From Clostridiales bacterium (GTDB lineage: Bacteria > Bacillota > Clostridia > Oscillospirales > CAG-272): 37,862 nucleotides of DNA. Shown here piece after piece: positions 16,927 to 24,119 of the stretch (its first letter is position 1; each line of letters starts with the position of its first letter). The position numbers and the translations under genes are program-made. The stretch lies in NCBI GenBank assembly GCA_004554105.1, contig SFNW01000005.1, positions 1 to 37,862 on the forward strand, in the 5' to 3' direction. The notes beneath the pieces are model-generated. The model saw nothing but the letters and a program-made list of their open reading frames with translations. It had not been told where the DNA came from and made no database searches.

Positions 16927-16995
16927 TCAGACACGAAACAGCTTCCGCAGCAGCGCGCGGAGCGCGCGCGGCGATTTTACGGTGATGATTTTCAT
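16927..16995 (-). CDS. spoVM: SpoVM-like amphipathic sporulation micropeptide
   Basis: 22 aa, starting MKIITVKSPRALRALL and ending LRKLFRV. B. subtilis SpoVM (26 aa) starts MKFYTIKLPKFL; K2, T5, K7, P9 and L12 coincide, and position 10 is basic in both. SpoVM is an amphipathic helix that recognises the convex forespore membrane and anchors the SpoIVA coat base. AGGGAGG lies about 10 nt before the ATG. It follows the 52-aa membrane protein by 28 nt and probably shares its transcript. The gene is easily missed because of its size. It is not beside rpmB/yloV as in many Firmicutes. Confidence 0.75.
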   Translation of the reverse strand: MKIITVKSPRALRALLRKLFRV

Positions 16996-17023
16996 CTTTG
17001 GAAAGCCTCCCTTGGCTTTCGGG

Positions 17024-17182
17024 CTATTTTACCGAGAAGTACAGAAAGCCGATGCCGATGATGACGACCGCCTCGATGACGACCAGACAGCCGGCAGGCA
17101 GGAAAAAAGAGGCGAGCAGTCCGACCCCGAAGGCAAGGACCGTCAGCCCGATCAGTTTTGCCGCGCAGCGCAGATTGTGCAT
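17024..17182 (-). CDS. Small two-TM membrane protein upstream of spoVM
   Basis: 52 aa, starting MHNLRCAAKLIGLTVLAF. Two hydrophobic segments (~7-27 and ~29-49) are separated by a short Pro/Gly/Cys turn (FLPAGCL). No family recognised. AAAAGGAGGAG lies a few nt before the ATG, an excellent ribosome binding site, which is why I shorten a longer open frame reaching 17395. A CATATACT on the minus strand (17220-17213) looks like a sigma-E -10, but its -35 is poor. The link with spoVM suggests a sporulation role; that is inference. Confidence 0.6.
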   Translation of the reverse strand: MHNLRCAAKLIGLTVLAFGVGLLASFFLPAGCLVVIEAVVIIGIGFLYFSVK

Positions 17183-17415
17183 GGTACTCCTCCTTTTCGC
17201 CCGTCTGCTGTCAGTATATGCGCCGCCTCTGAAAAAGTGAATCAAACCCTGCGCCGCGCCGCCGCATAAACTGAAAAAGGGAGAGCCTTGCCGCGCGGAA
17301 GCTGTCGCAATTTCGCGAACAAAAAAATGCGCGGCGTGTTTAAGATTCCCGCAAGGCAGGGAAAAATAACATTGCCGCGGTGCGGCAAAATCCAAAAGGA
17401 AAGGAATTGATTCCT

Positions 17416-17769
17416 ATGAGCGTGCGGCGCGGCGATATTTTCTACGCCGACTTAAGCCCGGTCGTCGGCTCGGAGCAGGGCGGACTGCGTCCGGTACTTA
17501 TCGTGCAGAACGACGTCGGAAACAAATACAGCCCGACCGTCATTGCGGCGGCAATCACCAGCAAAATGGGCAAAACGCACCTGCCCACGCATATCGACAT
17601 TTACGCGGACAAGGTCGGTCTGCAGAAGGACTCGGTCATTCTGCTCGAACAAATCCGCACAATCGACAAGCGGCGGCTGCGGGAAAAGATGGGGCATCTC
17701 GACGACGAGGTGATGAGCGAGGTCAACAACGCAATCTCCATCAGCTTCGGACTCGGCGGCATCGGATAG
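17416..17769 (+). CDS. ndoA: EndoA/MazF-type mRNA interferase (PemK family)
   Basis: 117 aa, normal for the Firmicute EndoA (MazF) toxin. It opens SVRRGDIFYADLSPVVGSEQGG, continues RPVLIVQNDVGN and AAAITSK, and has LEQIRTIDKRRL near the end, all family signatures. The enzyme cuts single-stranded RNA at short specific sites. The frame runs upstream to 17380, but SVRRGDIF is the normal N-terminus. No EndoAI/MazE-type antitoxin frame lies within 230 nt on either side, and alr is not adjacent, so the gene is an orphan here. Confidence 0.9.
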   Translation: MSVRRGDIFYADLSPVVGSEQGGLRPVLIVQNDVGNKYSPTVIAAAITSKMGKTHLPTHIDIYADKVGLQKDSVILLEQIRTIDKRRLREKMGHLDDEVMSEVNNAISISFGLGGIG

Positions 17770-17823
17770 GCGAGGTGTGAAAAGTGCGGGAGATTTTCTT
17801 CGATATTTTATACGATAAAGATA

Positions 17824-17852
17824 TTGCATTTTTCCTCCTTTTGCGGTAGAAT
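17824..17852 (+). promoter_or_regulatory. Probable fba promoter
   Basis: TTGCAT (17824-17829), 17 nt, TAGAAT (17847-17852), placed 41 nt before the fba ATG in an AT-rich gap. Confidence 0.6.
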
Positions 17853-17893
17853 AGCGATAAGGATTTAACAAGCAAAGAAAAAGGAGAAGAAAA

Positions 17894-18859
17894 ATGGCAC
17901 TTGTAACCACCAAAGAGATGTTCAAGAAGGCTTACGAGGGCGGCTACGCCATCGGCGCGTTCAACATCAACAACATGGAGATTATTCAGGCGATTACCGA
18001 GGCGGCGGAGTCGCTCCGCTCTCCCGTTATCCTGCAGGTTTCGGCAGGCGCACGGAAGTATGCGAAGCACGAGTACCTCGTCGCTCTGGCGCAGGCGGCA
18101 ATCAAGGACACCGGCATTGACCTTGCGCTTCATCTGGACCACGGCGCGGATTTTGAAATCTGCAAGACCTGCATTGACGGCGGTTTCTCCTCGGTCATGA
18201 TTGACGGCTCGCACCACACCTTTGAGGACAACATCGCGCTGACCAAGAAGGTCGTCGAATATGCGCACGCGCACGGCGTCGTCGTTGAGGGCGAGCTGGG
18301 CAGACTGGCGGGCGTTGAGGACGACGTCAAGGTTTCGGCTGCGGATTCTTCCTACACCCGTCCCGAAGAGGTCGAGGAGTTCGTCGAGAAGACCGGCGTT
18401 GACTCGCTCGCCATCGCCATCGGCACGAGCCACGGCGCATACAAGTTTACGCCCGAGCAGTGCACGCGCAATGCGGACGGCATTCTCGTTCCCCCTCCGC
18501 TCCGCTTCGACATTCTCGAAGAGGTCGGCAAGCGTCTGCCCGGTTTCCCGATTGTTCTGCACGGCGCATCGTCGGTTCCGCAGGAATTTGTCAAGGAAAT
18601 CAACTCGCTCGGCGGCAAGCTGCCGGACGCTATCGGTATTCCCGAAGAGGAGTTGAGAAAAGCGGCTTCGATGGCAGTCTGCAAAATCAACATTGACTCG
18701 GATATCCGTCTCGCCATGACTGCAGGCATTCGCCGCGTCTTCAGCGAGAAGCCCGATGTCTTTGACCCGAGAACCTATCTCAGCGTTGCGCGCGACGAGG
18801 TCAGAAAGATGGTTGCGCACAAGATTGAGAATGTGCTCGGCTCGGCACACACGCTTTAA
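17894..18859 (+). CDS. fba: Class II fructose-bisphosphate aldolase
   Basis: 321 aa. Zinc-ligand and active-site stretches are visible: LHLDHGADFE, SSVMIDGSHHTFEDN, VEGELGRLAGVED and VLHGASSVP, with NIDSD near the C-terminus. This fits the zinc-dependent class II enzymes of glycolysis and gluconeogenesis, cleaving fructose 1,6-bisphosphate to glyceraldehyde 3-phosphate and dihydroxyacetone phosphate. AAGGAGAAG precedes the ATG. Single gene with its own promoter, followed by a repeat-rich gap. Confidence 0.97.
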   Translation: MALVTTKEMFKKAYEGGYAIGAFNINNMEIIQAITEAAESLRSPVILQVSAGARKYAKHEYLVALAQAAIKDTGIDLALHLDHGADFEICKTCIDGGFSSVMIDGSHHTFEDNIALTKKVVEYAHAHGVVVEGELGRLAGVEDDVKVSAADSSYTRPEEVEEFVEKTGVDSLAIAIGTSHGAYKFTPEQCTRNADGILVPPPLRFDILEEVGKRLPGFPIVLHGASSVPQEFVKEINSLGGKLPDAIGIPEEELRKAASMAVCKINIDSDIRLAMTAGIRRVFSEKPDVFDPRTYLSVARDEVRKMVAHKIENVLGSAHTL

Positions 18860-18883
18860 TCAGATACAGGCAAACACACATTA

Positions 18884-18917
18884 CACCCCCGTAGGGGCGG
18901 ATTCCGTATCCGCCCGC
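18884..18917. repeat. GTAGGGGCGGAT-type palindromic repeat
   Basis: CACCCCCGTAGGGG followed by GGCGGATtccgtATCCGCC, two nested palindromes in 34 nt. This is the first of four repeat blocks filling the 323-nt gap between fba and the thioesterase gene; no gene is visible there. Confidence 0.5.
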
Positions 18918-18942
18918 ATTCTGCGTCGGTTTCAACGCGCTC

Positions 18943-18970
18943 AAAAGCCTTCCCCCGCAGGAGAAGGCTT
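18943..18970. repeat. Isolated AAGCCTTC hairpin
   Basis: AAGCCTTC (18945-18952) and GAAGGCTT (18963-18970) form a stem. It resembles an end hairpin of the CTTCCCCC-type element left on its own. Confidence 0.45.
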
Positions 18971-18988
18971 GCGATTGTTGATAAAACA

Positions 18989-19094
18989 GGCTCCCTCTTT
19001 GAGGGAGCTGTCGGCGAAGCCGACTGAGGGAGTTGAGCGGTTTGTCTCACTCCTTCCGTCGCCGTTCGGCGACACCTCCCTCGGGGAGGGAGGC
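18989..19094. repeat. Foldback intergenic element, CCTCCCTC subtype, inverted
   Basis: Read on the minus strand it gives GCCTCCCTC-cccg-GAGGGAGG, GTCGCCGAACGGCGAC, GGAAGGAGT, ACTCCCTCAGTCGGC, CCGACAGCTCCCTC and GAGGGAGCC. This is the same order of parts as 5074-5258. Only the variable stem-loops differ in sequence; each is still perfectly paired. Confidence 0.75.
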
Positions 19095-19120
19095 ATGAAA
19101 TCAGACTTTTCAACACACAC

Positions 19121-19150
19121 AAAAGCCTTCTCCTTTGGGAGAAGGCTTTT
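19121..19150. terminator. Perfect hairpin before the thioesterase gene
   Basis: AAAAGCCTTCTCC / GGAGAAGGCTTTT, a 13-bp perfect stem with tttg loop and A/T ends. It could terminate in either direction or be a solo end of the foldback repeat family. Confidence 0.5.
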
Positions 19151-19182
19151 GCCGATTTGATTTGAGAAAAAAGAGGACGACT

Positions 19183-19896
19183 ATGATTTTTTCGGACAAG
19201 ACCGTCATTTTCGGGCAGGACGTCGACATGAACGGGCTGCTTCGCCCTTCGGTGCTGCTTGCTAAACTCGAGGACGCCGGCTCAAAGCAGATGGAGGCGT
19301 TTCCGCCGAGCAACGACGATTTGCGCGTGCGCGGTATGGGGTTTGTCATCAGCCGCCTGCTGCTGCGCATCGACCGCCCGCTTCGCGAGGGCGAGGTTGC
19401 GGACGCGCGCACCTTTGCGACCGACAGCCGCGGCGTCTCGTACAACCGCTGCTATCAGATGTATGCGGGCGACGAGCTTGTTGCTGAAGCGTATTCCTCT
19501 TGGGCGCTCCTGAACTTTGTCGAGCATAAGCTCGTCCGCGTCGGTGAGATCGAACAGCTTGGCGGCGAGTCCGAGCCGCCGCTGAGACTCGATATGCCGA
19601 TGCGCGAGCCGTTTCCGCCGGTCGACGCCTTTGAGACGCTCGGCACGCGCGAGGTTTATTTCAGCGACGCCGACATTAACGGGCATCTCAACAATACGAA
19701 ATACTTGAATTGGCTCTGCGACTGTGTTCCCGACATTCTGCATAAGACGCTCCGCACGGCGAACATCAGCTTTGTGACCGAAGCGCCGCTCGGCGAGCGG
19801 CTGACCGTGCTGCGCGCCGCGCAGGGCGACCGCTTCTTTTTCAAGCTGCAAAGGGCGGACGGCAGGCTCTGCTGCGAGGCAATTCTCGGCTTTTAA
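19183..19896 (+). CDS. Acyl-ACP thioesterase (FatA-type, double hotdog)
   Basis: 237 aa. The N-terminal hotdog has DVDMNGLLRPSVLLAKLEDAGSKQMEA; the C-terminal hotdog starts REVYFSDADINGHLNNTKYLNWLCD, with the N-x-H catalytic pattern of PF01643 thioesterases. These enzymes release free fatty acids from acyl carrier protein. The frame runs upstream through the hairpin at 19121, but the ATG at 19183 follows AGAGGA and gives the family's usual N-terminus. Single gene ending in a strong terminator. Confidence 0.9.
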   Translation: MIFSDKTVIFGQDVDMNGLLRPSVLLAKLEDAGSKQMEAFPPSNDDLRVRGMGFVISRLLLRIDRPLREGEVADARTFATDSRGVSYNRCYQMYAGDELVAEAYSSWALLNFVEHKLVRVGEIEQLGGESEPPLRLDMPMREPFPPVDAFETLGTREVYFSDADINGHLNNTKYLNWLCDCVPDILHKTLRTANISFVTEAPLGERLTVLRAAQGDRFFFKLQRADGRLCCEAILGF

Positions 19897-19900
19897 CCGA

Positions 19901-19944
19901 AAAATCACAGATTCGTAAACGTTTTGCGAATCTGTGATTTTTTT
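19901..19944 (+). terminator. Terminator of the thioesterase gene
   Basis: AAAATCACAGATTCG (19901-19915) pairs perfectly with CGAATCTGTGATTTT (19927-19941) and is followed by further T residues. Confidence 0.92.
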
Positions 19945-20037
19945 GTAAGGAAAAAGCGCGTCTCTTTCGACTAAATCCGTGTACAAGGGAATACGCCGCA
20001 CCGGTCTTAAAATTTACTTAATTTTTCCGTATATGTA

Positions 20038-20066
20038 TTGACATCACGGCGGCGGCAGAGTATAAT
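20038..20066 (+). promoter_or_regulatory. Perfect consensus sigma-A promoter of the transporter cluster
   Basis: TTGACA (20038-20043), 17-nt spacer, TATAAT (20061-20066): a full match at both boxes. Start predicted near 20073, inside the operator-like repeat that follows. Confidence 0.88.
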
Positions 20067-20093
20067 AACTGTACTGCTAAAAATAGTACAGTT
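20067..20093. promoter_or_regulatory. Operator-like inverted repeat at the transporter promoter
   Basis: AACTGTACT, nine bases, AGTACAGTT: perfect 9-bp arms, directly abutting the -10 and covering the predicted start. Geometry suits a dimeric repressor; in RNA it could be a 5' hairpin. The regulator is unknown and no regulator gene lies beside it. Confidence 0.6.
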
Positions 20094-20158
20094 TGGGCGG
20101 CAAAGAACCGCGGTTTGCGCGGAGGAAAATCGGAAAATTTCGGAAAGGGGGCGGCGGC

Positions 20159-21067
20159 TTGAAGCAGAGAACAAAAATGAGCAAGCCGGAGAAGATTCGG
20201 CGCGATAAGCGGGAACGCATCGACCGCGCCAAGACCTCTCTGTTCATCGCTCCTTCCTTTATCGGCGCGGCCATATTCTTTATATTGCCGTTTTTCGTTG
20301 TCGGCTACTATGCGCTGATTGACAACCCCATCAGCCGCGAATTTGTCGGGCTGCAGAATTTCGTCAACCTGTTCGGCAATTCCGCGTTCCGCACGGCGGC
20401 AAGAAATACGGCGGCCTTTTCGGCTGTTGCGGTGCCGCTGGCGGTTGTGCTGCCGCTCTGCTTTGCGCTTTTGCTGCTGCGCCGAGTGCCGTGCGGCTCG
20501 CTCTTTAAGACGGTGCTTATCAGCCCGCTGATGGTGCCGACGGCGTCGGTCGTGCTGATTTGGCAGGTGCTGTTCCACTACAACGGCACGGTCAACTCCT
20601 TTCTCGAGCGCTTCGGCATTGACAAAATCGACTTTTTCAAGTCGGACTACTGCCTGATTATCATTGTCCTGCTGTTTTTGTGGAAGAACATCGGCTACAA
20701 CATGATTCTGTTCATGTCGGCACTCGCCGCGATTCCCGTCGACATCACCGAGGCGTGTATGCTCGACGGCGCGGGACCTGTGCGCGTCTTCTTCAAAATC
20801 AAGCTGCCCTACATATCCTCGACGGTCTGCTTTGTCACGATTCTTTCGCTCATCAACTCGTTTAAGATTTTCCGCGAGGTCTATCTGATGACCGGACGAT
20901 ACCCCTACGAACGATTGTATATGCTCCAGCACTTCATGAACAACACCTTTGAGTCGCTCGACTATCAAAAACTGTCCGCCGCCGCCATTGTCATGTGCGC
21001 GGTGATGATTGTGCTGATCGGCATTCTCTTCTTCGTGGACAACCGCGTGGGGAGGGACATCGAATGA
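20159..21067 (+). CDS. ABC transporter permease, carbohydrate type (MalF-like)
   Basis: 302 aa from a TTG start with AAAGGGGG 7 nt upstream; the ATG at 20177 is an alternative. A charged N-terminus is followed by about six hydrophobic segments, the first FIAPSFIGAAIFFILPFFVVGYYALI. The ABC-contacting EAA loop reads EACMLDGAGPVRVFFKIKLP. It should pair with the next gene as a heterodimeric sugar permease. The gene overlaps its partner by ATGA. No ATP-binding subunit is in the window; clostridial sugar importers often share an MsmK-like ATPase encoded elsewhere. Confidence 0.88.
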   Translation: MKQRTKMSKPEKIRRDKRERIDRAKTSLFIAPSFIGAAIFFILPFFVVGYYALIDNPISREFVGLQNFVNLFGNSAFRTAARNTAAFSAVAVPLAVVLPLCFALLLLRRVPCGSLFKTVLISPLMVPTASVVLIWQVLFHYNGTVNSFLERFGIDKIDFFKSDYCLIIIVLLFLWKNIGYNMILFMSALAAIPVDITEACMLDGAGPVRVFFKIKLPYISSTVCFVTILSLINSFKIFREVYLMTGRYPYERLYMLQHFMNNTFESLDYQKLSAAAIVMCAVMIVLIGILFFVDNRVGRDIE

Positions 21068-21975
21068 AAGCCAAAACTTTAAAAAAACTCGTCGGCGCAC
21101 GCAAAAAGGCGATAACCGCGCTGATTTTCGTCTTCTTTGCCGTCGTTTCGCTCGTGTTTGTCATGCCGACCGTGCTGACCTTTACCAACTCGCTGATGTC
21201 AAAGGGCGAGATTGCCGCAAACTACGGGCAAATCTTTTCGAGCGTGTCGGGCGACGCCAAGGTCTTTGTCGCGACCGAGACAAACCTGAAGCTGATTCCC
21301 GACAGGGTCACGTTTGACCAGTATTTCAACGTCTTAATCAAAAATCCGCAGTATCTCATCAAGTTTTGGAACTCGGTGATTCTGACCGTGCCGATTGTGC
21401 TCGGGCAGATTCTCGTCGCGCTGCTTGCCGCCTACGGCTTTGCGCGCTTCGACGGGAAAATCCGCGGCATCATCTTCTTTACTTACGTCATTCTGATGCT
21501 GATGCCCTATCAGGTCACGCTGGTGCCGAACCGCCTCGTCTCCGAGATGCTGAACATTTACGACACGCGGTGGGCAATCATTCTGCCCGGCATTTTCTCC
21601 CCCTTTGCGGTGTTTATCTTAACCAAGTTTATGCGCCGCATTCCGACTGCGATGATTGAAGCCGCCAAACTCGACGGCGCGGGGGAAATCCAGATTTTCT
21701 TCCGAATCTGCCTGCCGATGTCCAAGAGCATCATTTATTCGGTGGCGATTCTCGTCTTTATCGACTACTGGAACATGGTCGAGCAGCCGCTCGTTCTGCT
21801 CAAGACCTCGGATATGCACCCGCTCTCGGTCTTTCTGTCCGAGATCAATTCGGGGGACGCCGCGCTTGCCTTTGCGGTCGCGAGCATCTACATGATTATT
21901 CCTCTGCTGACCTTCCTGTACAGCGAGGATTACATCGTCGAGGGCGTTGCCTACGCCGGCGGCGTCAAGGGATAA
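21064..21975 (+). CDS. ABC transporter permease, carbohydrate type (MalG-like)
   Basis: 303 aa. It shows the usual MalG-type layout: N-terminal TM (ALIFVFFAVVSLVFVMPTVLTF), a large external loop (~40-95), then five further TM segments. The EAA loop is AAKLDGAGEIQIFFRICLPMSK. It starts at ATG 21064, four bases overlapping the previous stop. The external loop with its ATETNLKLIPDRVTFDQY stretch is longer than minimal but within family range. Substrate unknown. Confidence 0.88.
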   Translation: MKAKTLKKLVGARKKAITALIFVFFAVVSLVFVMPTVLTFTNSLMSKGEIAANYGQIFSSVSGDAKVFVATETNLKLIPDRVTFDQYFNVLIKNPQYLIKFWNSVILTVPIVLGQILVALLAAYGFARFDGKIRGIIFFTYVILMLMPYQVTLVPNRLVSEMLNIYDTRWAIILPGIFSPFAVFILTKFMRRIPTAMIEAAKLDGAGEIQIFFRICLPMSKSIIYSVAILVFIDYWNMVEQPLVLLKTSDMHPLSVFLSEINSGDAALAFAVASIYMIIPLLTFLYSEDYIVEGVAYAGGVKG

Positions 21976-22023
21976 ACCGCACGGACACCTACAAATTACG
22001 ACTTGCTTAACGGGAGAACAATT

Positions 22024-24108
22024 ATGGAAACGAACAAGCGGGGTTGGATTAAAAACGCAATTATCATTTTCCTCGTGATGATGCTGATTCTCACCCTTTT
22101 CTCAAATACATTCATGAACCGCTCGCTGCCCGAGGTTGCCGTGCAGAACGCCGAGAGCGGCAGCATCACCACGCAGGTGAAGCTGTCGGGCAGCGTCAAT
22201 GCGAATACGACAAAGGCGGTCACGCTCGAGTACGCGCGCAAGATTGACACGGTGCTGGTGCGCCGCGGCGACACGGTCGAGCCGGGCACGGTGCTGGCGA
22301 CGCTGGTCAAGGGCGAGAGCGACGAAATCGATCAGCTTGAAATCGAGCTGAAGCAGCTTCAAATCGAGTATAAAAAGCTGCAAATCGAGAGCGAGGACTC
22401 GCTGACCGCCAAGCGTTACGAGCTGGAGGACGCGCAGCGCGAACTTGTCGAGGTGAACGACTACATTGCGTCTTATCCGACGCTCAATGCGCAAAAAACC
22501 GCCTACGAGGACCAAATCAAGCTGTATAAGGAAACAATCAAGACGCGCGAGGCGGAGATTACCGCCAAGGAGGACGAGATTGCCGAGCTGGACGAGGTCA
22601 TTGCGGGCATCGAAAAGCAGATGGCAAAACTCTCCGACGCAGGGTTAACGCTGGAGAAACTGTCAAAGGCAATCACCGACGCCGAGGACGAGCTGAAGGA
22701 CGCCGAGCGTGCGACGAAATCGGCAAAGCGGGCGTCGGACAGCGCACAGCGCGTTGTCGACAATGTCAATACGCTCTATTCCGCGGTGCTGCGGGACTAC
22801 AATGCGGCGTGCGAAGCCACGAAGACGGCGCAGGAAACGCTCGATTCGCTGAAAGAGACGCTGAAGACGCTTGAAGCCGAGCGCGACGCGCTCTACGAGG
22901 TCCCCCTCGAGGACCGCGACGAGCAGTGGACTGCCGACTACAATCAGAACAGGGACAAAATCAACGGCACAAAGTCGCAGATTTCCGACGCCGAAACGGC
23001 ACTTGATGCCGCCAAGGCGAAGGAGGCAGAGCTGCTCGAGGAATATACCAAGAAAGGCGCGGAGCTGACCACCGCCAGCTCGACCTACGATTTGGCAAGG
23101 TCGAAATACGAGAGTTGTCTTGCCGCCGAGAAGAGCGCACAGAAGACGCTCGATTCGCTGAACGAGGGCTGGTCGCGCGCCATGCTTGAGGAACAGCGCG
23201 ACGCACGCCAAGAGGAGCGCGACGCGCTTGAAAAAGAGCGCAAACTGATGGATAAGGACCGCGAGAAGATGAACACCGCGGTCGCCGACCTTGAAAAGGA
23301 ACTTGCGGATTATGTCGCCGAGAATATCACGACGACGCTCGACGACGCCGAGGATAAGCAGCGCACGCTGACCCGTTCGGTCGAGAGCTTGACCGAGCAG
23401 GTACGCATCGCCGAGGCAAACGGTTCGATTGACGACGAGACCGCCGCGCTGAATCTGCAAATCAAGCGCAGCGAAATGCAGAAAAAACAGCGCGAGATTG
23501 AAAAACTGCGCGAAAAGGCGGTCACGACCGAGCTGAAATCGACCGTGAACGGCACGGTCAGCACAGTTAGCATCGCGGCGGGTGACGAAGTCGCGGCGGG
23601 CACGACGGTCATGGAAATCACCGCGTCCGACGGCTTTACCATGGAATGCAGCGTCACCAATGCACAGGCGTCGCGCCTGCGCGTCGGACAGATTGCCGAA
23701 GTGCAGTATTACTACTGGGGCGACAAGCCGAACGTCTACATATCCACCATCAAGAACGACCCGAACAATTCGGGCAAGGGCAAGCTTGTCACCTTTACGG
23801 TTGAGGGCGACATCGCCGACGGCACGTCGCTGACGGTCACGGTGGGCGGTCAGGGCTCGAGCTACGACTGCATCGTGCCGAACAGCGCAATCCGCGAGGA
23901 TTCGGACGGCAAGTTTATCCTTGTCGTCACCTCCAAGTCCTCGCCGCTCGGCAACCGTTACTATGCGTCGCGGCAAAACGTCACGGTCCTCGCCTCGGAC
24001 GCAACGCGCAGCGCGATTGACGCCACGCTCTCCTGGGGTGACTACGTCATCACCGGCGCGTCTGTACCGATTTCGGACGGTATGCAGGTGCGCATGAGCG
24101 AGAAGTGA
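22024..24108 (+). CDS. MacA/HlyD-like membrane adaptor with a very long coiled coil
   Basis: 694 aa. One TM segment (~10-27) is followed by half of a lipoyl-like domain (GSITTQVKLSGSV, DTVLVRRGDTVEPGTVLATL). About 400 residues (~100-500) of heptad-rich Glu/Lys/Ala/Leu helix follow, then the second lipoyl half (STVNGTVSTVSIAAGDEVAAGTTVMEI) and beta-barrel and membrane-proximal domains to the C-terminus. HlyD/MacA adaptors extend ABC exporters outward from the membrane. The hairpin is several times longer than in MacA. It follows two importer-type permeases and precedes a MacB-like domain, an unusual pairing. GGGAGA precedes the ATG. Confidence 0.8.
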   Translation: METNKRGWIKNAIIIFLVMMLILTLFSNTFMNRSLPEVAVQNAESGSITTQVKLSGSVNANTTKAVTLEYARKIDTVLVRRGDTVEPGTVLATLVKGESDEIDQLEIELKQLQIEYKKLQIESEDSLTAKRYELEDAQRELVEVNDYIASYPTLNAQKTAYEDQIKLYKETIKTREAEITAKEDEIAELDEVIAGIEKQMAKLSDAGLTLEKLSKAITDAEDELKDAERATKSAKRASDSAQRVVDNVNTLYSAVLRDYNAACEATKTAQETLDSLKETLKTLEAERDALYEVPLEDRDEQWTADYNQNRDKINGTKSQISDAETALDAAKAKEAELLEEYTKKGAELTTASSTYDLARSKYESCLAAEKSAQKTLDSLNEGWSRAMLEEQRDARQEERDALEKERKLMDKDREKMNTAVADLEKELADYVAENITTTLDDAEDKQRTLTRSVESLTEQVRIAEANGSIDDETAALNLQIKRSEMQKKQREIEKLREKAVTTELKSTVNGTVSTVSIAAGDEVAAGTTVMEITASDGFTMECSVTNAQASRLRVGQIAEVQYYYWGDKPNVYISTIKNDPNNSGKGKLVTFTVEGDIADGTSLTVTVGGQGSSYDCIVPNSAIREDSDGKFILVVTSKSSPLGNRYYASRQNVTVLASDATRSAIDATLSWGDYVITGASVPISDGMQVRMSEK

Positions 24109-24119
24109 GGAGGACGACC

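Noticed and set aside
17183..17415. MazE/EndoAI-type antitoxin before the MazF-type gene
   Set aside because: No frame of suitable length with start signal on the plus strand; the stretch contains only the back-to-back promoter area of the 52-aa gene.
2884..19150. CRISPR array
   Set aside because: The repeats are few, widely spaced, differ in length and are palindromic foldbacks between genes; no regular spacers and no cas genes.
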